Source of the DNA: Candidatus Planktophila sp.
Lineage (GTDB): Bacteria > Actinomycetota > Actinomycetes > Nanopelagicales > Nanopelagicaceae
Length of the DNA stretch: 64,000 nucleotides
Assembly (NCBI GenBank): GCA_030681675.1
Contig: JAUXRP010000040.1
Span: forward strand, 186,001 to 250,000
Reading direction: 5' to 3'
Below, piece by piece: positions 1 to 8,774 of the stretch. A program made the position numbers and the translations under genes. The notes beneath the pieces are model-generated. The model saw only the letters and a list, made by a program, of their open reading frames with translations. It did no database searches and was not told the DNA's origin. Each line of letters starts with the position of its first letter. The first letter of the stretch is position 1.

Positions 1-790
1 TCGATATAGTTGCAGCGAAAGGCAGATTAATACTGAAATTTTGGTAGACAACATTTCCCAACATCTGTAGTTTCCCACCGAGAATCTGAGCGGTAATGTA
101 GTCTCCAAGGCTCAATGAAAAAGTAAACATAGAACCTGCCACCAGCGATGGAAAGATTAGAGGCAAAATTATTTTTCTAAATGTATAGAAATTATGTGCC
201 CCTAAATCCCCAGATGCATCTAAAAGGTTATTGGGAAGTCTTTCTAAACCAGCGAAAATTGGAAGAATCATGTAAGGAAGCCATAGATATGAAAGCCCAA
301 TAATAATTGCTGGTCCTCCAAAACCAGGAGAGTGAATTCCGAGAGAGCCAAAGAGCCAGTCAACCACGCCCGTATTGGGTTCTAACATGGTGCGCCAGGC
401 ATAGATTTTTACTAAGTATGAAGCCCATAGCGGAGTGAGAACGAGTGCTACTAGGAGCTTTTGTGACTTCGGTTTTGCAATTTTTGCCATATAAAAAGCC
501 ATAGGAATTGCCAGAATTGAACAAATAACTGTGACACCAATAGCTATTCCAAGTGTTCTTAAAACTACGTTTTTATATGCGGCATCGGTGAACATGTCGT
601 AGAAATTCTCAAGGTTAAATTTTTTGACAACATTTCCTGTGAAGCTATCAATTGTGAAGAACGCTGTGACAAGTAGTGTGGCTAGTGCGCCTAGATAGGC
701 AACTACTAACCATAAAACAGGTGCAGTTAATAGAACCGCCAATCGAAGACGTGGCTTACGGTGCATCGAAGTTGCGAGTGAATCCAACAT
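1..790 (-). CDS. potB: ABC transporter permease, polyamine type (PotB-like), 3' end outside the window
   Basis: Inner-membrane permease subunit of an importer for spermidine/putrescine-type solutes. The minus frame reads from an ATG at 790 to the window edge, about 263 residues without a stop. Several hydrophobic helices are visible, and near the visible end there is an EAA-type cytoplasmic loop (NLLDASGDLGAHNFYTFRK, then an ILPL-like end) that docks onto the ATPase. AAGGGG lies 6 nt before the ATG. It is the third gene after the ATPase and binding protein and is separated from the latter by a hairpin. A second permease (PotC type) would be expected beyond position 1. The substrate is inferred from family resemblance only. 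Confidence 0.85.
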   Translation of the reverse strand, partial: MLDSLATSMHRKPRLRLAVLLTAPVLWLVVAYLGALATLLVTAFFTIDSFTGNVVKKFNLENFYDMFTDAAYKNVVLRTLGIAIGVTVICSILAIPMAFYMAKIAKPKSQKLLVALVLTPLWASYLVKIYAWRTMLEPNTGVVDWLFGSLGIHSPGFGGPAIIIGLSYLWLPYMILPIFAGLERLPNNLLDASGDLGAHNFYTFRKIILPLIFPSLVAGSMFTFSLSLGDYITAQILGGKLQMLGNVVYQNFSINLPFAATIS

Positions 791-810
791 CTTTGCCCCT
801 TATCTAATAA

Positions 811-846
811 AAGGCCGGGTATGAGGTAATACCTCATACCCGGCTT
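811..846 (-). terminator. Intercistronic hairpin between binding-protein and permease genes
   Basis: Bases 814-828 and 830-844 are perfect reverse complements, so a 13-15 bp stem with a tiny loop can form. On the minus strand it is followed by CTTTTATTAG. Placed just after the solute-binding-protein gene and before the permease gene, it probably stops or stabilises part of the transcript so that the binding protein is made in excess. The U tract is interrupted, so readthrough is likely. Confidence 0.75.
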
Positions 847-851
847 AGAAT

Positions 852-2045
852 TTATGAGTTACGTAAACTAGACCAGGCTTTCACCCATTCAGAGTACGGA
901 ACGCACTTCACATCTTTCCGGCCATCAAGGCAGGCTTCAGTTGCAGTATTCCAGTAATAAACATCTTCCCAGTAGGCATCATCTGCTGCATGGAAAGTTG
1001 TGCAGTGATTTGGATCAGCAGTTAAGGCACATGATTTAGCGTTAGAAGGAGCCTCACCAAACCATTCTGCAACTCCAGCATTTGCTTCAGGAGATGCAAT
1101 GTGGTTGATCCACATGTAGGCACAATTAGGATTCTTAGCTTTACTGCTCACCATCCATGTATCTGACCAACCCGTTGAACCTTCGATTGGTTTAATTCCT
1201 TCAACAGGAGTCTTTTCACCCTTAGCTAAATTAATGTTTATTTGCCAAGTAGTTCCAAGAACTGTTCCGCCAGATTTGAGAGAGGCAACGTGCTTTAGGT
1301 AGTCGCCCCAATACTCACCAATGAGCGGCTTTTGGACTTCAAGAAGTGCAATCGCAGCATCAAACTGTGCCTGATCAAGGGCGTAGGGGTATGTAATACC
1401 AAGATCAGGTTGGGTTGCCATTAAGTACAAGGCAGCATCTGCTATATAAATCGCCGAGTCGTATGCAGTTATTGTGCCCTTATATGGCGAGTTAGCGTCG
1501 AAGACAGAACTCCAAGATGTAGGAGCAGGCTTGACTATATCGGTGCGGTAGGCCAGTAAATTAGCTCCACGTCCATGAGGCACTCCATAAGCAACACCAT
1601 CAACTGAGTTCCACTGTTGCATCTTCAAATTCTCAAAGACATCAGCATAGTTTGGAGTCAGGTCAGTGTTTATGGGTGCAACATCGCCGCCATAAATTAA
1701 ACGAAGAGAGGCATCACCAGAGGCAGATACAACATCATATTCACCGGTCTTCATCAATGCGACCATGTCGTCAGAGGATGTGCCATTTTTTACATTTACT
1801 TTGCAACCAGTTTCAGTTTCAAAACCAGTGACCCAGTCAACTGCTGGATCGGTCGATCCATTCTCGACATACCCTGCCCAAGCAACAACATTAACTTGAC
1901 CTTCACCTGTGCCAAGCTCCTGCATCATCTCTATTTCAGGCAGAGCTCCTTCGGATGCAGAGTCGCTACCTGAACTGCATCCAGCGAGAATAAGTGCTGC
2001 AACGGATGCAACAGCAATTCGTGAAAACAGACGCTTCTTTTGCAT
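852..2045 (-). CDS. potD: Extracellular polyamine-type solute-binding lipoprotein (PotD-like)
   Basis: Captures the solute outside the membrane and delivers it to the permeases. The N-terminus has basic residues, a hydrophobic stretch and a lipobox (LILAGC), so a lipid-anchored protein is expected. The mature part starts with a VNVVAWAGYVENG strand typical of the spermidine/putrescine-binding family, and the length (397 residues) fits the family. The open frame begins at 2057, but GGAGG overlaps that first ATG and lies 5 nt before the ATG at 2045, so I place the start at 2045. It sits 55 nt after the ATPase gene, in one operon. Spermidine/putrescine specificity is inferred; related amino-acid ligands are possible. 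Confidence 0.85.
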   Translation of the reverse strand: MQKKRLFSRIAVASVAALILAGCSSGSDSASEGALPEIEMMQELGTGEGQVNVVAWAGYVENGSTDPAVDWVTGFETETGCKVNVKNGTSSDDMVALMKTGEYDVVSASGDASLRLIYGGDVAPINTDLTPNYADVFENLKMQQWNSVDGVAYGVPHGRGANLLAYRTDIVKPAPTSWSSVFDANSPYKGTITAYDSAIYIADAALYLMATQPDLGITYPYALDQAQFDAAIALLEVQKPLIGEYWGDYLKHVASLKSGGTVLGTTWQININLAKGEKTPVEGIKPIEGSTGWSDTWMVSSKAKNPNCAYMWINHIASPEANAGVAEWFGEAPSNAKSCALTADPNHCTTFHAADDAYWEDVYYWNTATEACLDGRKDVKCVPYSEWVKAWSSLRNS

Positions 2046-2100
2046 CTGTACCTCCATCTATACAGTCCACATTCAGCGGTTGAATGTGGTTCTTAGCTCT

Positions 2101-3075
2101 TCATTGAACTAAGAATTCCTTTTCCTTATCCCACGACAGGGTAACGGATTCACCAATTGAGATATCCTCTGTCGGATTTGTTGAAATCATTGTGCTTCCA
2201 AGAGTTGTATCAATTAAATATCGGGTTACGGCACCTACAAAAATCGCATCTCTCAAGGTTCCTTGTATCGAACAATCACCAAAACGCGTGGTTTTTGAAA
2301 CCGAAATGAATTCTGGTCGAATATTTACCTTCCTACCCTCAATTTCAATTTTATTAGTTTGTCCCACAAATTCTGAAACAAATAAACTTTGGGGATTTTC
2401 GTATATTTCACGTGGTGATCCTAACTGTTCAATACGCCCGTGATTAAACACAGCAATGCGATCACTCATTGTTAATGCTTCCTCTTGATCGTGAGTAACA
2501 AATATAAAAGTGATTCCAACTTCGCGCTGCAACTCTTTGAGTTCAATCTGCATCTGCTCCCGTAACTTCAAATCCAGTGCACCTAAAGGCTCGTCGAGAA
2601 GCAGAACCGATGGCCTATTCACCAACGCACGAGCTAGTGCAACTCGTTGCCGTTGACCCCCAGATAACTGCGCGGGCTTGCGGTTTTCATAACCCTCTAA
2701 CCGAACCTGCTTTAAGGCTTGTATAGCCCGCTCACGTCGCGATGATTTATCAACACCTTTAACCCGTAGGCCATATTCAATATTAGAAATAACATCCATA
2801 TGAGGAAAGAGTGCATAGTCTTGAAAAACCGTATTTACGTCGCGATCATAGGGCGGAAGTTGAGAAACATCTTTACCTCCAAGAACTATGGATCCCGAGT
2901 CTGGTTTTTCAAAGCCGGCAATCATCCGCAACACGGTTGTCTTGCCTGAGCCTGAAGGTCCAAGCAGTGTAATGAATTCACCTTCAAATATATCTAAATC
3001 CACTCCAGCAACTGCACGAATATCTCCAAAAGATCGAGTAAGCCCTCGGATTGAAACAATTACTGGCTTAGTCAC
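2101..3075 (-). CDS. potA: ABC transporter ATP-binding protein, polyamine type (PotA-like)
   Basis: Cytoplasmic ATPase that powers the importer. Visible motifs: Walker A GPSGSGKTT at residues 39-47, signature LSGGQRQRVALARAL, Walker B VLLLDEPLGALD, and the switch histidine in FVTHDQEEA. The C-terminal third after about residue 240 looks like the TOBE domain of PotA/MalK-type ATPases. The length of 324 residues is slightly short for PotA. The start is a GTG; there is no Shine-Dalgarno, and a TACAGT hexamer lies 7 nt upstream. It is the first gene of the ATPase-binding protein-permease operon. Confidence 0.88.
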   Translation of the reverse strand: MTKPVIVSIRGLTRSFGDIRAVAGVDLDIFEGEFITLLGPSGSGKTTVLRMIAGFEKPDSGSIVLGGKDVSQLPPYDRDVNTVFQDYALFPHMDVISNIEYGLRVKGVDKSSRRERAIQALKQVRLEGYENRKPAQLSGGQRQRVALARALVNRPSVLLLDEPLGALDLKLREQMQIELKELQREVGITFIFVTHDQEEALTMSDRIAVFNHGRIEQLGSPREIYENPQSLFVSEFVGQTNKIEIEGRKVNIRPEFISVSKTTRFGDCSIQGTLRDAIFVGAVTRYLIDTTLGSTMISTNPTEDISIGESVTLSWDKEKEFLVQ

Positions 3076-3082
3076 AACCGAT

Positions 3083-3088
3083 ACTGTA
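3083..3088 (-). promoter_or_regulatory. Putative -10 element of a leaderless promoter for the ABC importer operon
   Basis: On the minus strand TACAGT is followed by 7 nt and then the GTG start of the ATPase gene. No Shine-Dalgarno is present, so transcription probably starts at or beside the start codon. Confidence 0.5.
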
Positions 3089-3168
3089 CTTAAAAACCCC
3101 TTGTTAAGTAAGCAAAAATCGCCTTAAATTTAAGCTTCCCCTGTTCCTAATTTCTAAGTGCATTTGGC

Positions 3169-3174
3169 TAGGCT
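3169..3174 (+). promoter_or_regulatory. Putative -10 element for the glycosyltransferase gene
   Basis: TAGGCT is followed by 7 nt and the ATG at 3182, the same TANNNT-to-start spacing seen at many other genes here. It supports the ATG at 3182 over the upstream in-frame GTG at 3158. Confidence 0.45.
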
Positions 3175-3181
3175 AAGGCTC

Positions 3182-4582
3182 ATGGCAAAACCAACAATCA
3201 TTCTCGCCACTAGTAATGGTGTGGGAATGGGACATCTTGCCCGTACTACTGCAGTTGCGTTGGCGTTAAAAGAATTTGCCAACCCAATTATTGTTTCAAT
3301 GGCTGGTGGAATCGCTGAAATCCCAGCTTTTATGGATATTCGCTGCGAATACATACCGGGGCGCGATCGATTATGGATGCCGCGAGAAAAGTGGGACTCA
3401 TACCTTTGTGAGCGATTACTCGCTCTTATCGAAGAAACCGGGGCAAGCATTTTAACATTTGATGGTGTCGTTCCTTATCCAGGTGTCTTTGCTACCAAAA
3501 TTAAAAATGGAAATCTTTGTCTTGTTTGGATTAGGCGAGGATTCTGGCAGAGAAATCTCTTAAGATTTGTTTTGCCTGTCTATTCAAAAGTTATGGATAT
3601 TGTAATTGAGCCAGGAGATATTGCTAAAGCTTTCGATTTCGGACCGACTTCAAAACGTAAAGAAGCGATTTTAACTTCACCGGTATCACTATTTGAGAGA
3701 GAAAGTGCAATGTCACGCGATGATGCACGTCGAGCTTTAGGTTTAGATTTAGAACGACCAGTTGTTCTTGTTCAGCTGGGTACGGGAGACGGTGATGTTA
3801 ATAGCAAGATGACCGCTGCTCTAGAAGGTTTAGTCGGCTGGAAAGAACTTCAGATTGTTCTTACTAAAGAGCCAATAGATAAAGATGGTAATTCACTTGC
3901 TCCGGACGGCCTGGATATTAAAGTTGTGCGCTATTTCCCGCTCGCAAGGGTACTAGAGGCATTCGATGCAAGTATTTGTGCAACTGGATATAACGGAGTT
4001 CACGAGCTATTACCAGCACGAATTCCGAGCGTCTTTGTGTCAAATATTCGTGGAACCGATGATCAAGAGGGAAGAGCGAGGTGGTGCCAAGAGTTTGGAT
4101 ATGCCCTAAGGGCAGATCACAGCAATTTAGGTGACATAACGGCAACCGTGAAAAAATTACAAAACCCTAAAGTGCGCGAGCAACTTTCAGCAAAATGCTC
4201 AGAGCTTCCAGGCACGACGGGCGGAGCTGAAATTGCAAAAATATTATTTAATTTATCTCTGCCGGAGAGGCCAAGCAAGCCTGCAGGTACTTCCCAAGTA
4301 TTTCGCAAACTTGTTTATGTAAGTATTCGGCGAATGAGCCTTATATATCGTTATTTAAGGCCACATGCGGTTAGGCAGTCAACTGTGGAGGGATTAGCAG
4401 TCTTTGCAGATACAACTAAACCCAGCGAGATTCGCGAATTTATCACCTCAAAAATCCGCTTTGAGCATCTCATTGCAGGTGCATCTCCACATTATCGCGC
4501 ACGTCGAGAAAAGATTGCCAATTCAGCCTATGGTAAGTCGAGTAGAAGGGAGGCAAGAGATGAATTTTCGACGGTGGATTAA
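3182..4582 (+). CDS. Predicted GT-B fold glycosyltransferase (MurG/UGT-like)
   Basis: Probably transfers a sugar from a nucleotide sugar to a cell-envelope or lipid acceptor; donor and acceptor are unknown. The N-terminus has a beta strand and Gly-rich loop (SNGVGMGHLART) typical of MurG-like enzymes. Around residues 265-310 there is the GT28-type C-terminal pattern: ICATGYNGVHELLPARIPSVF followed by GTDDQEGRA. About 100 residues beyond the usual end form an unassigned tail rich in Arg and Tyr. The start is placed at the ATG at 3182; an in-frame GTG lies at 3158. The next gene starts inside its last 23 nt, so the two are translationally coupled. Confidence 0.7.
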   Translation: MAKPTIILATSNGVGMGHLARTTAVALALKEFANPIIVSMAGGIAEIPAFMDIRCEYIPGRDRLWMPREKWDSYLCERLLALIEETGASILTFDGVVPYPGVFATKIKNGNLCLVWIRRGFWQRNLLRFVLPVYSKVMDIVIEPGDIAKAFDFGPTSKRKEAILTSPVSLFERESAMSRDDARRALGLDLERPVVLVQLGTGDGDVNSKMTAALEGLVGWKELQIVLTKEPIDKDGNSLAPDGLDIKVVRYFPLARVLEAFDASICATGYNGVHELLPARIPSVFVSNIRGTDDQEGRARWCQEFGYALRADHSNLGDITATVKKLQNPKVREQLSAKCSELPGTTGGAEIAKILFNLSLPERPSKPAGTSQVFRKLVYVSIRRMSLIYRYLRPHAVRQSTVEGLAVFADTTKPSEIREFITSKIRFEHLIAGASPHYRARREKIANSAYGKSSRREARDEFSTVD

Positions 4583-4880
4583 GAAAACCCGAGCTGGACA
4601 AGTTCTGTGGAAGGTTTTCATTGGGGTTCTCGGGGGAGGAATAACTGTCCTTGGTGGTATTGCACTTATTGGTCCAGGACCTGGTGTATTAGTTGTTCTC
4701 GCGGGGTTAGGAATCTTGGCTACAGAGTTTGCGTGGGCGGGTGATGCAATGATGCATACGAAGAGAATCGCCAAGAAGACAGCCGATCGAGCGGGACTTC
4801 CAAAGTGGGCAAACTATTTCTTAGTATCAGCTGCAGCCTTAATTTCAATAATTTTTATTTTAATCTATTACTCCCGCTAA
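4560..4880 (+). CDS. PGPGW-family small transmembrane protein
   Basis: A 106-residue membrane protein of unknown function. Two hydrophobic segments flank a glycine-rich turn (ALIGPGPGVLVVLAGLG) followed by ATEFAWA, the hallmark of the PGPGW transmembrane family. A second hydrophobic helix ends the protein. The start at 4560 is chosen because GGGAGG lies 7 nt upstream; the longer open frame from 4404 overlaps the preceding glycosyltransferase too far. The overlap with that gene suggests a shared role at the envelope, which is inference. Confidence 0.75.
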   Translation: MNFRRWIKKTRAGQVLWKVFIGVLGGGITVLGGIALIGPGPGVLVVLAGLGILATEFAWAGDAMMHTKRIAKKTADRAGLPKWANYFLVSAAALISIIFILIYYSR

Positions 4881-4897
4881 TATATTTCCATACGTAA

Positions 4898-5695
4898 TTA
4901 AAAGCGAGAGCGGATCTCCCAAAGATCCTTAAAAGCTGGATTGAAAAGCGTGCTCGACAGATACTCAACTCCAGTAGAGCCACCAGTACCAATTTTTCGG
5001 CCGATTGTGCGCTCAACCATTTTCACATGGCGATAACGCCACTCCTGAATTCCTTCATCGATATCTAATAATCGTTCACATACCATGGCGCTTTCTGGAT
5101 CATTGCGGTGGATTTCGAGTAGAACATCTTGCACGCGAAGATTTGCTTCATAAGCACTGGTGCGGTCGCGGGTGAGCACGTCAGTAGGAATTGAATGCCC
5201 GCGTTTTGCTAAATAGGCAAGAGCCGAATCCCACACGGAGTTTTCTGAGGTAATGAGGGCAATTTCGGCTTGGATTGCTGGTGGCAAATGACCGGCCATT
5301 TTAGTATCTCTACGCCCTAGTAGCGCTTCAACTTTTCTAAATTGGGCAGACTGGAAACCACTAGATGATGATAAATATGAGCGAAATGCGTTGAACTGCA
5401 ATGGCGTCATTGTTTCCAATATATCGATTTGGGTGACACAAACTTTCATGATTGTTCGGATTCGACCTAGTAGGGCAAGAGAATAATGTGTATCGCCGGC
5501 CTCCATTGCTCGTTGGGCCTGCACAAACTCATGAATCAGCTGCTTAAACCACAGTTCATACGTCTGATGGATAATAATGAAGAGCATTTCATCATGTTCA
5601 GGTCCAACCGATAATGGACGCTGCAGACTTAAAAGTTCATCAACGGCTAAATATGATGTGTAAGTGATTGCAGACTCGAAGTCATTTTCTTTCAT
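4898..5695 (-). CDS. kynA: Tryptophan 2,3-dioxygenase
   Basis: Haem enzyme that opens the indole ring of L-tryptophan to give N-formylkynurenine, the first step of the kynurenine pathway. The family signatures are clear: TYTSYLAVDELLSLQRPLS near the N-terminus, then HDEMLFIIIHQTYELWFKQL, and FRSYLSSSSGFQSAQFR in the middle. The length of 265 residues is normal for the bacterial enzyme. The start overlaps the kynU stop by 4 nt (ATGA). No kynurenine formamidase gene sits in this two-gene unit. Confidence 0.93.
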   Translation of the reverse strand: MKENDFESAITYTSYLAVDELLSLQRPLSVGPEHDEMLFIIIHQTYELWFKQLIHEFVQAQRAMEAGDTHYSLALLGRIRTIMKVCVTQIDILETMTPLQFNAFRSYLSSSSGFQSAQFRKVEALLGRRDTKMAGHLPPAIQAEIALITSENSVWDSALAYLAKRGHSIPTDVLTRDRTSAYEANLRVQDVLLEIHRNDPESAMVCERLLDIDEGIQEWRYRHVKMVERTIGRKIGTGGSTGVEYLSSTLFNPAFKDLWEIRSRF

Positions 5696-6966
5696 GTGAC
5701 TCGTGAACCACCTTCTTTTACCTCTTTATAGCGGCCCGATGCCACTAAATCGCGCATACGTTCAAAGCCATCCCAGACTTCAACATAAGAAGTTGGTAAC
5801 GGAGATATTGCAAGACGAATGGAGTTAGGGGTTCGGTAATCAGGAATTACATTCGAAATTTGGCGAAGGGCAATACAAATTTGTGCCGCATCTGGGTGTA
5901 CTAGCGAAATGTGTCCACCGCGCTCGTGAGATAGACGCGAAGTATTTAACTCTAAACCAAGAGGAGCGAGCCACGCATCGTAGAGTTCAATCATCATCTG
6001 GGTTCCAATTGCCGCTTTTTTTGCAATTGCGTTGATGCCCGCCTTATGAATCATTGAAAAAGCAGTCTGCACGCACCGGATTCCCATCAAAGTGGGGCTG
6101 GCAATCTGGAAGCCACGAATTCCTTGGGCTTTTTCAAAGACCGGACCCATTTCAAATTGAGCACCTTGGGCAAACCAACCTTGAATTGGCACTTGTAGTT
6201 TGTCTTGGATTTTTTTGTTGACGTATAACCAAGCTGGTGATCCAGGCCCAGAGTTACCGTATTTATAGGTACACCCCACACAAAGATCGACACCATTGTC
6301 ATCTAAATTTAATTCGATTGCACCTACTGCATGGCTCGCATCCCAAACCACTAATCCGCCAATAGCTCCAACTTGATCTGTAATTGCTTTAATGTCAGTT
6401 CGAGCTCCTGAGCGATATTGAATAACCTCGAGAGTTACTAAAGCAACATCATCATTGAGGTATGGGGCTAAAACATCGGTGGTGATTCGCTCATGAGTAG
6501 CAATTGAGGGGTTTTCATTGTCAATAATGACAAGCTTCAAACCAAACTGCTTTGCTATTCCATCGAGAATATATCTATCTGTTGGAAAATTTGCTGCATC
6601 AGTGATTATTGTCTTTCGTCCAGGGCGAGCATTGATTGCAGCTAAACATAATTGATAGAAATTGATTGAAGTTGTATCGCAGACCAGCACCTGCCCTGGT
6701 CCAGCACCTAATGCAGCCGCCCCCAATAAATCACCGGTGGGTTGCGCTTCATCTACCCAATGCCCCCAGCCCATAACCACTTCTGGACCCCATTCGTCAA
6801 CCATGAAACTATTGAGTGCAATCACCGTTGCTTTAGGTAAACGGCCGAGAGAGTTTCCATCCAAATAACACATGTCGGGATCACTGACTACAAACTGCGA
6901 TTTAAAATGAGCTAAAGGGTCATTTCTGTCGAGTTCCAGTGCAAATTCGCGGTCAGTGACAGTCAT
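5692..6966 (-). CDS. kynU: Kynureninase
   Basis: PLP enzyme that cleaves kynurenine to anthranilate and alanine. The PLP-binding lysine is probably K235 in GCTYKYGNSGPGS, and VWDASHAVGAIELNL before it carries the Asp and His that hold the cofactor. The N-terminus YLDGNSLGRLP is typical of kynureninases. The length of 424 residues is as expected. It is the first gene of the kynU-kynA unit. A TACCTT hexamer lies 6 nt before the ATG, with no Shine-Dalgarno. Confidence 0.93.
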   Translation of the reverse strand: MTVTDREFALELDRNDPLAHFKSQFVVSDPDMCYLDGNSLGRLPKATVIALNSFMVDEWGPEVVMGWGHWVDEAQPTGDLLGAAALGAGPGQVLVCDTTSINFYQLCLAAINARPGRKTIITDAANFPTDRYILDGIAKQFGLKLVIIDNENPSIATHERITTDVLAPYLNDDVALVTLEVIQYRSGARTDIKAITDQVGAIGGLVVWDASHAVGAIELNLDDNGVDLCVGCTYKYGNSGPGSPAWLYVNKKIQDKLQVPIQGWFAQGAQFEMGPVFEKAQGIRGFQIASPTLMGIRCVQTAFSMIHKAGINAIAKKAAIGTQMMIELYDAWLAPLGLELNTSRLSHERGGHISLVHPDAAQICIALRQISNVIPDYRTPNSIRLAISPLPTSYVEVWDGFERMRDLVASGRYKEVKEGGSRVT

Positions 6967-6972
6967 GGATGA

Positions 6973-6982
6973 AAGGTACGCT
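6973..6982. promoter_or_regulatory. Overlapping divergent -10 elements, kynU / ABC-F gene
   Basis: On the minus strand TACCTT (6978-6973) lies 6 nt before the kynU ATG. On the plus strand TACGCT (6977-6982) lies 8 nt before the ATG at 6991. The two hexamers share the central TA. Only 24 nt separate the two start codons, and neither gene has a Shine-Dalgarno. Confidence 0.5.
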
Positions 6983-6990
6983 CTCCCATC

Positions 6991-8760
6991 ATGGCGCGCA
7001 ATGTTGTAAATATCGAAGAGGTTTCAAAGGCCTTTGATATTAAAGAGCTACTTATCTCGGTTTCTCTTGGTGTTTCCGAAGGTGATCGAATTGGAATCGT
7101 CGGAAGAAATGGATCTGGTAAAAGTACTTTAATGAGAGTTATCGCTGGCATAGAAGCCCCTGATGCTGGGCGCGTTACAAAATCAAACGCAGCACGCATC
7201 GGCATTCTCTCTCAAGTTGATTCTGAAAACCCCGAGAGCACTGTTGGTGAAGTGGTTTTAGGAGATACTGCAAAACATGAGTGGGCGAGTGAACCGAATA
7301 TCCGAGAGGTTTTCACTGGGTTATTTGGGAGCTTTGATGACCATATCTTTGACCGCAAATTTGGTCATCTATCAGGTGGAGAACGACGACGTGTTGGTTT
7401 GGCAAAGCTTCTGATAAATGAATTGGATCTGATTCTGCTCGATGAACCGACAAATCATTTAGATGTCGAGGGCGTTGCTTGGCTTGCAAACTATTTAAAT
7501 AATCAAAAAGCTTTAGCGATTACGGTTGTAACTCACGATAGATGGTTTTTAGATGCTGTGACGAGTCGGACTTGGGAAGTTGTTGGTGGAAATGTTGAAG
7601 AGTATGACGGTGGTTACAGCGCTTTTGTTTTAGCTAAGGCCGAGCGCGCTCGCCAGAGCTCTGTCATGGATGCGCGACGTAATGGATTGATTCGTAAAGA
7701 GTTAGCTTGGTTGCGCCGAGGGGCACCGGCTAGAACTACAAAACCAAAATTTCGTGTCGATGCTGCTAACGTCTTAATCGCTGGAGAGCCTGAACCGCGC
7801 AATCAAGGAGAACTTCTCAAGTTCGCACTTAATCGACTTGGAAAAACTGTGTATGAAGCACATCATCTAAGTATTAAACTCGGTGATAATGAATTAATTA
7901 AAGATCTCTACTGGAATATAGGTCCTGGCGACCGCATTGGCGTAGTGGGAGTTAATGGTGCAGGGAAAACAACTTTAATACGTACGTTAATTGGAGAAAT
8001 TCAACCAACATCCGGAAAGCTGGTCACTGGAGTGACTGTTAAGCCAGCATTTTTAACCCAACATTTAGATGAGTTAAATCCCACATGGCGTGTATTGGAA
8101 GCGGTAGAGAAAATTGCACATCGCGTGGAGCTAGGTGGCGGACGCGAACTTTCAGCGTCGCAACTGTGTGAGCGTCTAGGTTTCAATCGAGAATCACAAT
8201 GGACACCAGTAGGCGACTTATCCGGCGGAGAAAAAAGGCGCTTGCAGCTGACCCGCTTATTAATGGATAGCCCAAATGTGCTCTTGCTCGATGAACCAAC
8301 AAATGACTTTGATATTGAAACATTGACTGAGCTTGAAGATTTACTTGATAGCTATGGTGGAACATTGATCGTGATCTCACACGATAGATACTTCTTGGAG
8401 CGAGTGTGTGACCGATTTGTGGGATTGCAAGGTGATAAATCCGTGCGTGATTTACCACGCGGAGTAGATGAGTATTTAGAGCTTCGTGAGGCGAGCATTA
8501 ATCAGTCGGCTGGGGCTCAGAGAGTGAAAAGAAGTTCAAGCGCCGCCGAAGAGCGCCAATTAAAAAAGGATAAAGCCCGCCTTGAACGACAGCTAGAGAA
8601 GGCAAATGCGAGAATTTCGGATTTAGAAATCGAACTCGAAGCGGTGTCATTGAAAGCTGAGGAGCTTCTTGAAATAACAAAGAATTTAGAAATCGAGAAC
8701 AATCTTAGGAACAATTTAGAGGAAGAGTGGCTCCAGATCACACTAACTCTTGAAGATTGA
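6991..8760 (+). CDS. uup: ABC-F family ATPase (Uup-like)
   Basis: Soluble tandem ATPase with no membrane domain; ABC-F proteins act on ribosomes or structured nucleic acids. Two nucleotide-binding domains are seen: Walker A GRNGSGKST, signature LSGGERRRVGLAKLL and LLDEPTNHLDVEG in the first; GVNGAGKTT, LSGGEKRRLQLTRLL and LLDEPTNDFDIET in the second. The inter-domain linker is basic. The last 80 or so residues form a charged coiled coil, which points to the Uup subgroup rather than EttA. The 589-residue length fits. It is divergent from kynU. Confidence 0.85.
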   Translation: MARNVVNIEEVSKAFDIKELLISVSLGVSEGDRIGIVGRNGSGKSTLMRVIAGIEAPDAGRVTKSNAARIGILSQVDSENPESTVGEVVLGDTAKHEWASEPNIREVFTGLFGSFDDHIFDRKFGHLSGGERRRVGLAKLLINELDLILLDEPTNHLDVEGVAWLANYLNNQKALAITVVTHDRWFLDAVTSRTWEVVGGNVEEYDGGYSAFVLAKAERARQSSVMDARRNGLIRKELAWLRRGAPARTTKPKFRVDAANVLIAGEPEPRNQGELLKFALNRLGKTVYEAHHLSIKLGDNELIKDLYWNIGPGDRIGVVGVNGAGKTTLIRTLIGEIQPTSGKLVTGVTVKPAFLTQHLDELNPTWRVLEAVEKIAHRVELGGGRELSASQLCERLGFNRESQWTPVGDLSGGEKRRLQLTRLLMDSPNVLLLDEPTNDFDIETLTELEDLLDSYGGTLIVISHDRYFLERVCDRFVGLQGDKSVRDLPRGVDEYLELREASINQSAGAQRVKRSSSAAEERQLKKDKARLERQLEKANARISDLEIELEAVSLKAEELLEITKNLEIENNLRNNLEEEWLQITLTLED

Positions 8761-8762
8761 GT

Positions 8763-8768
8763 TAAAAT
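8763..8768 (+). promoter_or_regulatory. Putative leaderless -10 element for the UPF0114 gene
   Basis: TAAAAT is followed by exactly 6 nt and the ATG at 8775. It sits at and just after the stop codon of the preceding gene. Confidence 0.5.
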
Positions 8769-8774
8769 TTCCGC

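Noticed and set aside
4404-4559. Longer N-terminus for the PGPGW protein
   Set aside because: It would overlap the glycosyltransferase gene by almost 180 nt, and the Shine-Dalgarno favours 4560.
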